Below are positions 52,588 through 61,985 of a stretch of 64,000 nucleotides of DNA, piece after piece; position 1 is the stretch's first letter; every line of letters begins with the position of its first letter. The DNA is taken from positions 128,721,133 to 128,785,132 of the forward strand of contig CM031858.1 of NCBI GenBank assembly GCA_018697195.1, given 5' to 3'. The position numbers were made by a program, and so were the translations under genes. The notes under the pieces were generated by a model. That model was given only the letters and a program-made list of their open reading frames with translations. It searched no databases and was not told the DNA's origin. The stretch is from Certhia americana (Eukaryota; Chordata; Aves; Passeriformes; Certhiidae).

Positions 52588-53190
52588 TGTATGAAGTTTA
52601 ACAAAGGTAAATGCCAGATTCTGCACCTGGGATGGGGCAATCCTGGATAGACAGCCTGGGGAATGAGAGGCTGGAGAGTGGAACCACAGAAAGGGACCTG
52701 GGTGTCCTGGTCAGTGGAAAGTTGAATGTGAGTCAGCAGTGCCCTGGCAGCAAGGAGGGCCAACCCTGTCCTGGGGGGCACAGCATGGCCAGCAGGGCAA
52801 GGGAGGGGATTGTCCCACTCTGCTCTGCACTGGGGAGGCCTCACCTTGAGTGCTGGGGACAGTTTTGGGCACCACAATACAAAAGACATATAAAGAGCTA
52901 GAGACATACTAGAGAGCATCTAATGAAGGGCCATAAGGATGGTGAAGGTCCTTGAGGGGAGAGTATATAAGGAGAAGCTGAAGTGACTTGGTTTGTTCAG
53001 CCTGGAGAAGACTGAGGGGAGACCTCATTGCAGTACTCAACATCCTCACAAAGGGAAGTGTAGGGTTAGGCACTGATCTCTTCACTCTCATGACCAGAGA
53101 CAGGACTCAAGGAAACACTATAAAGCTGAGTCAGGGGAGGTTTAGGTTAAACCGCAGGAAAAGTTCCACTTCTGGAACTCCTTCCATTTC
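52588..53190 (+). mobile_element. CR1 LINE fragment, truncated at both ends
   Basis: This plus-strand CR1 starts in the reverse transcriptase ORF with tgaagtttaacaaaggtaaa and tgcacctggg. It continues through gggacctgggtgtcctggtc and gaggcctcaccttgagtgct to tggagaagactgaggggaga. It loses homology near 53190, before the CR1 3' tail, so the 3' end is missing or unrecognisable. An open frame at 52611-52901 includes ERDLGVLVSGKLNVSQQCP and RPHLECWGQFWAPQYKRHIK, the same conserved end of the CR1 reverse transcriptase as in the copy at 2443-2733. A stop codon and frame changes follow, so the element is dead. Confidence 0.92.
52611..52901 (+). pseudogene. CR1 ORF2 reverse transcriptase remnant
   Basis: Ninety-six codons remain open inside the CR1. 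Recognisable parts are DLGVLVSGKLNVSQQCP (residues about 29-45) and RPHLECWGQFWAPQYKRHIK (about 75-94), both from the C-terminal reverse transcriptase region. The catalytic residues are not included. The methionine is an internal codon of the old ORF and not an initiation site. Confidence 0.85.
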
Positions 53191-55239
53191 TGAAGTTTAC
53201 TGTAACACAGTGCTTGGAAATAAGAGAGCAACCTCAACACAAGGGTCAACACCCAGTGTTTCTTTGTAAACCAAAAGCTATATTTTTATTTAGACTCCCT
53301 GAAGTTGCCCAAATGGCATGTCAAATCAAAAAGTGATGTTATGAGCAGAGGATGTGGTCTGTATTTCATGGGGTTGGATGTAGATGGTTGGGGATAGTTT
53401 AGATGATACCAGTAAAAGTATTTTTGTTTCTGAAATGGAAATAATTTTCACATTCTGGTTTCATAAAAACTAAGTACTTAGTGACTCTTTCACTTGCCTA
53501 AGAATTGGTGGGGGCAGAGGTAATGGTGCTTTCTAGCTCATCACTACTGATTCATCTGCATTTAAACAGACAACAAATATAAATGTAATATTCTTTGCAT
53601 TACCATGGAGTTAGCCACTCTTGTTTCTAAATGAGAATTTATTTGATTCAGTAATATAACTCAAGGAGTAGTGGCTAGCATAACCCATCAATGTGCAAGT
53701 AGACAGTATGTCAAGAAAATACTGAAATGGATACTGCATTGTTACTGTGTGCACTGGGTCAAACTGTCTAACATCCAATTCCTTGAGCAATAGTTAAGAG
53801 CTCTGTACAGCAAGCCAGCATAAATCTAGAAAGTCAGCCAGTACCTCATAGTACATTTTTGCGGAGCATGTGTCAGCAGGTATCTGTTGTGCTAAGCACC
53901 TCGCTAGGTATCCTGATCTGTAGTGCTGCTAATTGCTCCCAGTGCCATCTCTCTTCATACAGATAGCCACATAAGCAGCAGTGGGAATTATAGAATTGCT
54001 ACAAAGTCTGGAGAGGGCCTCTGGGAGCTTCCCAATTACTTGCTGCATGCTGATGAGTCCTTCTCGTTGTTGCTGGTCACCAAAAGTTGCTTCCCTTTAC
54101 AACCCCTAAAATACCAACTCTTGAACAGTTTGCACATGGCTGCTAAGGCACAAAAGAACAGCTCATGTTAGTTCCCTACTCTTCTGAGTCGCCAGTCTTT
54201 CAAAGAAAAATGCTTTTATGTAAGTCAGTTACCTTCAAACCACCCTTACTAAAAGTCAGGTTAAGGTAAAAGCCAAAGGTAAGTATAAATTCCCAACATC
54301 CAAAGCTGACTGTGAATACAAAGTTTATGGGCAGAAGTTATGGGCAGAAGAAAAGAAAAAAGCACACAATCTGTACACATGAAGTTGGAATGAAAGTTAT
54401 TTCTTCCTACAGCCAGCTGAGGTGCTTAAAGTGCCTCAGTTCTCACCTTATCATTAATTTTGGCCTCCATTGTTCCTACAATGTCATCTTGCAGCTATTG
54501 GAGATGAGGATTCTGGGCAAAGCCACCAGTGCTAAATCACCTTTCCAGGGATCATCGGTATTGCCATAGATGCCAGGCTTCCCAGGCAGGTCTTTCCTTG
54601 GAAGTTCAAGCAGACTGCTCCCTTTCCGGCCCTCTCATGAGAGGCACGATGGAATTTGACTATCAGTGAACCTTAATCAACTTTTCATGTGATGCAGGCA
54701 AATTTTCCTTCCAAATAACTGATTGGATGTTCTAATCTTTTGAGGGACAATCACACAGTGTGCAAAAACTCTTGATAAAATTTCTAAATAAATACAGCAT
54801 GGAAAACAAATAAATCCTGGTGATGATAAAAGCCTAATCCAATAAACTAATCTGATCAAAAGATCAGTCTTGTAAAATCAATTACATTTGTCTTCAAACA
54901 CAAAGACATAGGCAAGGTTTTTAGAAGAAATACATTCTCTGTAGGGATTAAACCACAAATTGCTTTATGAATATACTCCCCTAAGAGAAACTAGAATATA
55001 ATTCCTAAAGGATCTCTATCAAGAACCAATGGGAATTTAGTCTCTTTTGTACTAGTTTAGCAACTCACTTGAAAACATGTAAACAATGTTTGGTATACAG
55101 CATGTGATTTATTTCATACACTGTTATGTCTCAGTGCTTTCAAGGAGAACAATAGCAAGCTGTAAAACCTTCTGCTCCAGATCATTCCTTCGAAATAAAT
55201 CCAGTTCAGATGCTCTGTGAGGACTGGTATTTCAAAGTG

Positions 55240-55400
55240 ATAACTGGCAATTTATAAATCACCCACTTTCTTTTGCAACGAGACAGCACATCTGTAATCC
55301 ATATTTATTTCCCATTAATAACTGTGACGGTGCTGCGGCATTGATTGTTTCATATCGTGTGCGTTTCACCTTACTAACTAACCTTGAAGAAGAGTAAAGA
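55240..55400. other. Possible conserved noncoding element
   Basis: Five CpGs are retained between 55279 and 55363 (caacgag, gacggt, tgcggc, atcgtg, tgcgtt) in AT-rich unique DNA, next to cattaataactg and ccatatttatttccc words. CpG retention of this kind suggests either constraint or an unmethylated regulatory site. Confidence 0.3.
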
Positions 55401-56964
55401 GGAGCAATTTTCCCCATTTTTTTCCACTCAGAGAATATTCTAAGATGAACTGTTTCAAATAAATTTAAATAAGTTATTGAACTGCCAGATGCTCAACATT
55501 TTCATGAGTTTATTAATGAAACCTATATTTGCACCATTTATGTTTCATTCCCGTTCCAGACATCCACATCACATATGAAAGCTGAGCAACAAAAAGAGGA
55601 AATACTGTATTTAATTTTTGAAAACAGTCAAAATGTTGAGTCACTTCAGGTTGACATTGGTAACAGTGTGACTTTGCATGCCTCCAGGATTTGTAAAATC
55701 GCCAAAACAGATTTTAGGAAGCTGGTGGGACTAGACTACCAGGAGGGAGATTTAACAGCAAGAAGATTGATTACAATCAAGTCTGCTAAGGGAGAGCTGT
55801 AACAGGCCAAGGTGCATTCCCTGCCTGCCCTCAGGCTATGCTGTCTGCTGAAACTGGCAAAAATTGAGTAACCTGGGCTGTTCCTGCTTGCTGTTCTCAT
55901 CTCCCTGCACTGGGAAAAACTACACACATTGCAGCAGCCTCACAGAAGGAAGTCAAAGAAAAGGCTCTGATCATGCTGCCTATCTTCTCCTGCATGTAGC
56001 CAAGGAGTTCATGACTATCTGTGGAGAAGGCTCCAACAAAGCATAATTCATTGAGCAGAGCACATCTTTCCTGTTTTGCCCATGTTTTCTTTTTCTCTTG
56101 CCCAGTTTCATGTCTTTTGCCAGGGTTTCTGTGTTAAAAGGCACCCTGTTTTGACAACTTCTAAACCGATATGAACGTTTATATTGAATCTATGATTATT
56201 GAAGCATAATAATCTCCATTAATAAATCCTGTATAAGTAAGTTGGATAATTTACCTCCCAGGCAAAAGAGATGTTGAACTGCACGGGCCATGTTAGATGC
56301 ACCCACTACCTACTTTGTGATGCACATCCTAATAATTGCTAAAGGCTTAAAATCCTCGTACTTAAAAATATCTTTACAACAGGGTTGTCTTTCCATTCCT
56401 GCCTAATAGTGCTCTTAAATCAAATACACCAAAGATTAAATCATTGGCTTCATGTCACACTAAACATTCAAAATCATTATCCCAAAATGCTTTAGGGAGG
56501 CAGTCAAGATGCCCTCAGTTCAGCTCCCTGTAGATTGTAGGTCAGTAGCACAAAGACATAGCATATAATTGGACTCAAGTGGTAGCCTGAGCTCATAAGA
56601 GGCCAAGAACAAATTAGTCTGAATCATCTTCTACTTTAAAAAGAGACATTTAAGTATGGGAACAGTTCAGATTTGCAGCTGCCTGACCTGTGGATAAATA
56701 CAAGGCTTTAATGCTTCCAGAAACAGAACAGTGAACAATTTAAGTACCTGAATATGACAGGAAACATCAGGGTTTTTTTGATCCTCAACATTTCTGTGAG
56801 CATTTTGGCTTTAGGATGAACCCTGAATTCTTGAATTCATATTGGAGTACACAACAACTTTAAATTCTACATTATAGAGGGAAATGAAGAGCAAAATAAA
56901 AATAGCATGCAAGTACTAACTGTGAAATATTTCCAATAATTACCAAATATTGCTTTTTAATGTT

Positions 56965-57035
56965 ATGTGACATTTTACAGATGGAGAAAACAATCAGATG
57001 TCTATTGTCACCCAATTAGTAAATTCAAATAAATT
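56965..57035 (-). repeat. Possible ancient MIR-type SINE fragment
   Basis: The plus strand reads cattttacagatggagaaaa and, about 20 bases later, gtcacccaattagtaaat. These follow the reverse complement of the MIR core ('cattttacagatgaggaaac' and 'gtcacacagctagtaagt') in the right order with slightly reduced spacing. Confidence 0.45.
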
Positions 57036-57554
57036 CAAATGCAAAGATTACTGATATCATTTTGATATCATGAAAGTGGTATGTTTTTACTTTACCAGGG
57101 AATTTTTAAAATTACTAAGCATTTGTGCTGAATAATGGGAGAATAAATCAAGGAAGGATCAGTCTGTATTTTTTCCTTATGTTCACCAACTATCTGATAG
57201 CAGCTGCTGCATACAGTGAAAAATCAGGGTTAAGATTCCCTTCATCTAACTTGAAGTGGGAAATGTGTTCCTAAAATTTAGCAAAGAAAGAAGTTGTGTA
57301 TGTTGGAACTTGAGTTTCAATTCACATCTAACTGTTAATTAATATATGGTAACAATGAGCACATTTCATGCTTTGGGTAGAACAAACAAATATTTGCTTC
57401 CTGAAAACACGTCTGCGATGCATGGGCAGTAGCACATATAATTCAGTCGAGCTGGAAGGAGAGCGAAGTGGCTGAGGTACGAGCCCAGAACAAAAAAGAT
57501 TCAGCTTTTGAGCTTCACCCCAGGCTTTTGAGGCAATGTTGGAGCAGTCATGTG

Positions 57555-57640
57555 GCCTCCTGTGTGCCTCAATTTCCCTTTTGTACCACAAGGCTAATAG
57601 TATCACTCTCCATCTCAAAGGCAGACAGTCCTGTAGGTCT
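57555..57640 (+). repeat. Possible ancient MIR-type SINE fragment
   Basis: The sequence cctcctgtgtgcctcaattt, then cccttttgtacc and ctaatagtatca, is collinear with the MIR core ('cctctctgtgcctcagtttcctcatctgtaaa' and 'ataatagtacct'). It is diverged but plausible. Confidence 0.4.
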
Positions 57641-58643
57641 GTGATTCAGCCTAGCCAACCAAGCAGGAAGAAAAAACACATTGTGCTTCTCACTCGTTGG
57701 GGTTATTTTTGGACCTTTACTTGGAGGTAAAAGAGAGATGAAAGCACCATCTGAAATGTGCTTTTTGCTGCTGGAACAAAAGTAATGGTGTCTATCAGAT
57801 TTAATCAAGCTGTTTGTCTGCTTTTACTTTCCTGTACTTGAAACACTGCAGCACTTTGTTTTCTTTGTAGTGCTACATTTCTTCATTGGTTCAGTTTATG
57901 TTCAAAGAGATTTAGAATTGAACATAACTTTTAAAGTGGTACTTTTAGTGTTTGTCTAGAGGGCCTGACTCACAGAATCTGTCATATTCCCCCCACAGTG
58001 TGCTGACAATTCAGGTGAAGCATTGCAGTCACCATTGTAAAGCAGTGGCCATATTTTTCTATATGTTGCTTTGTAATGAATAAATGGTTCCTGTTGAAAA
58101 GAAGCTGGTAGAGAAGGACGTGGCAGGTTTCAGTTTTTCTTTCAGAGAGCATCACAGATGCAGCTGGCTGGGGGCAGCCAAAGCCTCCTTGGGCAGGCCT
58201 CTTTTCCCACAGCCACATGATTTGGGAGAGAGCACAGCACAACAGCAGGATGCATATGTGCTGCACTAAAATACTCAGCAACATCTTGTTGACTTATGCT
58301 GCAGGAGAATTTCACTCTCAAGAATACAACAATCACCTGTTAGTGGGAAGAGGAGATCCTGCAGGTGCCTGCTCTTCTGTGGTACCACCCCATTGTTGGT
58401 ATGGCGATGCTGTGTGCTGCCTCTGGCTGTCTCCTGCACGTGCTCACCCTCACCAGGATCACTCAGATGAAAAGGAATGGAGATGCACAGTGTTTGACAG
58501 TTTTTGAAACTGGTATTTCAGCTCATTTCCATCCTTCCCCATCTTTTCCATCTCTTTTTTTCTAACTCTTCACATTCTTTCTTCTCTCTCTCTCTAATAT
58601 TTCCAAATATGGAATTCATTGAATTGAAAACAAAATCAACCAA

Positions 58644-58644
<1 letters not shown>

Positions 58645-58683
<39 letters not shown>
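58645..58683 (+). repeat. Poly-A run of 39 nt at the left edge of a gap
   Basis: This is an uninterrupted A run leading directly into the N gap. With 36 A on the other side, the true tract length is unknown. Confidence 0.95.
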
Positions 58684-58783
58684 NNNNNNNNNNNNNNNNN
58701 NNNNNNNNNNNNNNNNNNNNNNNNNNNNNNNNNNNNNNNNNNNNNNNNNNNNNNNNNNNNNNNNNNNNNNNNNNNNNNNNNNN
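58684..58783. other. Assembly gap (100 N)
   Basis: Exactly 100 N lie between two A runs. The size is a conventional placeholder. Open frames that cross it on either strand are artefacts. Confidence 0.99.
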
Positions 58784-58820
<37 letters not shown>

Positions 58821-58905
58821 AAAAAAAAAACCCACCAAAAAAACCCCAAAAACAAACAAACAAAAAAACCCCAAACAAACAACAAAAAAAAAACAACACA
58901 AAGCA
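58784..58905 (+). repeat. Poly-A and A/C-rich low-complexity tract
   Basis: Thirty-six A follow the gap. Then comes A/C-rich sequence such as cccaccaaaaaaaccccaaa and aacaaacaaacaaa, up to about 58905. It has the same style as the tracts at 11936 and 61829. Confidence 0.9.
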
Positions 58906-59532
58906 AACACCTAGGAAAGAACAATTCACTTGCCAAGTGCAAATACTTTGACAGGTACAAACCAAGCTGTGAAGTCAATCAGACCTGTAAGATCTCCCAT
59001 TAGAAGCCCTCTGTCTCCCTCCCTCTGGGTTTCTACCCAGTATTATTTTTCCTTAATTACATCATTCTTTTGTGAAGACTGAAACTCTTGAGAACATAAC
59101 TACCCTAGTCTCTATAATAAATATATCATAGAAATGGCGTGATTTATGGACTTTGGTAGTATTTTTAACAACCCTGTTACATGTCAGCATGGATTTATGG
59201 CACAGATCCCTTGATCTTATAAAACCAGGCACAACAACCAAAAGCCCAGGAACCTCTAACCATTAGCAATCTCTAGTGCTCTTCTGTCAATAGGGAGGAT
59301 TAAGGGGACACACTGCATTAGTATGGGATTTACACTGAGGCTGCTCAGGACATCCCATGTCCCTCGAGGGCCACAGTTGCACAGCTCCACACTGTGAGGA
59401 CTTCTCTGTGAGTATTTAAGCCGAGAACTATATTTTAAAAATGCAAAATTGAACCTGGGAATACTTGAACCTGCTGGTCAAGTGCCTTAGCACAGGGGTA
59501 GCAGATGTGGAGCAGTTCCTATCTGTAAGGAA

Positions 59533-59547
59533 GCCACTAGAGGGAGG
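59533..59547 (+). promoter_or_regulatory. CTCF-like motif
   Basis: The word ccactagagggaggg fits the CTCF core (CCASYAGRKGGCRSY) well. It has A instead of C at one core position and G at the last. It points in the same direction as the weaker word at 41362. Occupancy cannot be judged from sequence. Confidence 0.38.
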
Positions 59548-59628
59548 GAGAGGTCCACAGTGCCCTTCCCCAGCCACCTTCTCCATCTCCTCCATCACCA
59601 AACACAGGCTAGACCCTGCCTTCTAACA

Positions 59629-59765
59629 GCCGGTGGGGACTTCAGGTTTGACCCTAATCGTGGGACGAATGAAGGAGGCAGCAGTTTCCCAAGGTCTTCA
59701 GTGTCTGACCCTCCAAAAAGCGCCTTGTATCTTTTCTTTAGCCCCGTCTGCTGCTGCCGCACGGA
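59629..59765. other. Small CpG cluster
   Basis: Seven CpGs occur in about 135 bp (near 59630, 59660, 59666, 59721, 59745, 59758 and 59762) in a window where CpG is otherwise scarce. It is too short for a CpG island. It could be a regulatory element or part of an unrecognised element. Confidence 0.4.
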
Positions 59766-61122
59766 TGTGATCCCTCAGTGCCTAGGCTGCAGGCCAGATG
59801 GATGCATCCTGTGGGCTTGGTGCAGCCCAGGAGCCCTCAGCTACAGCACCATATGCAAGTGGTGTTTTACACACATATCAAATGTCAAGCCTTGGCTAAG
59901 TCACAGATGAAGTATAATGCTACTGCTGGAGCACAGTGCCCTTAATACCACCCCGCAGTGTGGGAGAGTCCTTCCTCCAAATCATTAGCTACAGATGAGC
60001 TCTGTGCTTATTACAGGCCCCTGAGTACTTTCCAGCAAAAGCATCCCCAGAACAAAGTGTGTCTCCTCTCCTTCTCAGCTGAGTTGTAACACAGAATTTA
60101 ATAAAGATTTATAGGTTTTCAGAGATTGTTTCGAGCTCAGCCAAAGCCTCTTTTTTTAATCACACTTTTCCATAGGGGGCAGGGGAGGAAGTGTTTCCAA
60201 GGCTATAGAAATTGAAGCAATATCTCAGGTATCTCCTGCCTCACTCAATGTGCTACCAATGCTTTAACTTAGGGGAAAACAGGATTTGTTTCACAAGTCT
60301 CATCCAGAAAAGCTTTGTGTGAGTAATAAAATGTTAGGCCTCATAAACTTATGCTAATGCTCATATCCCTGGATTTATTACATTTGGAAATCAAAAATTA
60401 ATACCATAAAATTTCCAAAAATGAAAAAGAAAATGTACTGAGGGCAAATAAGTGAAAGCTCTCCTGTGTCATTATTTGTTAATTAAAGTCCTTGAAGGCC
60501 ATTTTGATGACTAGAGATGGACAAATGCCAGAAGAGAAGTTTCTCTCCTGCAAGGTGCTTGAAATATTCTAGGAAAGGGAATTGTGATGGACATCATTTT
60601 TTAAAGAATGTTAAAATCTTTCTTCCTGTTAATTTAATGTTCCAAGGATTCTGAAATGCTTTCTAGAGAAGATACACAAGATTTTCCCTTAACCTGGATA
60701 AAGGCATTGAATTCAGGGAGGAATGTCTTGGAGTCAATGTTTAAACCTGAGTGTCCTCAGTTATTCCTTATGGGGAGTGAAATAGTAAGAGTTAGAGGAA
60801 GGATTGGTTTGGTGAACCTTGGGAATGTTGACTCCTCTTAAACACATCTCAGGTTTGCTCATTTTCCTCACACAGGCTGTGTTCCCCCCAGTTACTGAGC
60901 ATTCAGGTTGGTTTCCTGAAGGCTCTCTTTAGGTAGTCCATACCTTTCCTAAGATGCAGCATGAAAAACACGACACAATACTGAATACAAGTCATCAAAA
61001 GTAGGAAGAATGATGAAAATTTACTTTACGTGTGTAAAATACATTTTTGTCTGTTTGCATTTGCTCTGGAAAGGATTTGCATTCTTTTTCTGTAGACCTG
61101 CAGTCCAGGGCTTTTTTAATTA

Positions 61123-61150
<28 letters not shown>
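61123..61150 (+). repeat. Homopolymer T run, 28 nt
   Basis: This is an uninterrupted run of 28 T. It has the same length as the runs at 13713 and 39824. Confidence 0.95.
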
Positions 61151-61153
<3 letters not shown>

Positions 61154-61828
61154 CAAAGCCATTTGGAGTTTGCAGACTTTTCTATATGAACTCCTCATGT
61201 CATCATTTAATTCTTTATCAAAAATGCTGGTTAACTAGTGTCAGACCCAGAGTATTTTTGCAAAATCCAGCTTTCTAGATCAGTCCAGTTGCCAAAAGTT
61301 AGGAATTTTGGATTTAACATGCATCCAAATCTCTTTGGAGAGAGCATCAGAAAGTGGCTATGCCGTTAAAAGCAGGGGTAGAATTTTCATACTCTACCAG
61401 AAAAGATAGTGCAGTAGTCTGTTCCTAACTTCAGCTGGTTTCAAGGGAAGATTTAAGAAACTGCAGAATGGGCAGCTGTGGAACTAGGGAGGATTATGCC
61501 GTAACCAGAAAATTACAAGTGACAGTAGGATAGCACATACTGAACTTCTGCCAGACAATATTATCTGGGATTCTGAACAAGGGAGAGTGAATGAATAAAG
61601 AGCTCTTAGGGAAGATAAATCTCGTACCCTGTGAGAGAGGATGGTTTTGTTTTTAAGCCCCTGCTTGCTCAGCTTTACAGGGAATCTGACTCTGTTTCTA
61701 CCACAGACTTTTCTTATGGACCCTGAGCAGACCAGTTAATCTCTTTGAGTATCAAATCTCTTCCTGATTCTGAGGGATACAGGTTGAGTTATTGGAGGGG
61801 GTCCTTTGATATTATAGGTGCCCCCCAC
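61151..61828. other. Unique noncoding DNA
   Basis: No gene is recognised. A possible MIR-like stretch lies at 61690-61790. Confidence 0.5.
61690..61790 (+). repeat. Possible ancient MIR-type SINE fragment
   Basis: The words gactctgtttctaccaca, cagaccagttaatctctttg and caaatctcttcctgattctg lie in the order expected for MIR ('tctgccacttac', 'gcaagttacttaacctctctg', 'cagtttcctcatctg'). The match is weak. Confidence 0.3.
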
Positions 61829-61985
61829 TCAAAAAAACCCCACAAAACCCAAAAAAAACCACAAAGACCAAAACCAACCAACCAAAACCCACCAAACCCC
61901 CCCCCCAAAAAACCCCAAAACCAAACCAAACCAACCAAACAAACAAACCAACCAACCAAACAAACAAACAAAAAAAATCACCCCA
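61829..61985 (+). repeat. A/C-rich low-complexity tract with C10 run
   Basis: About 155 bp is made almost entirely of A and C. It has ccaacc and aaacaaac motifs, a run of ten C at 61897-61906 and then CCCC at 61913-61916. The minus strand is therefore G/T-rich with several G runs. It produces spurious Pro/Lys/Asn/Thr frames on the plus strand and Gly/Phe/Leu/Trp/Val frames on the minus strand. Confidence 0.92.

Larger units (their letters stand above)
53191..58644. other. Unique noncoding DNA
   Basis: No gene is recognised. The interval includes a possible conserved element (55240-55400) and two MIR-like stretches (56965-57035 and 57555-57640). A (CT)n run of about 17 bases lies near 58582-58596. 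Confidence 0.5.
58906..61122. other. Unique noncoding DNA with a small CpG cluster
   Basis: No gene is recognised. The part from 59533 to 59765 contains a CTCF-like motif and seven CpGs, described separately. A 116-codon open frame (59560-59910) overlaps this cluster but has no recognisable domain. Confidence 0.5.

Noticed and set aside
58504..58978. Open frames of 109-136 codons across the 100-N gap on both strands
   Set aside because: They are poly-Lys or poly-Phe translations of A/T homopolymers joined through N.
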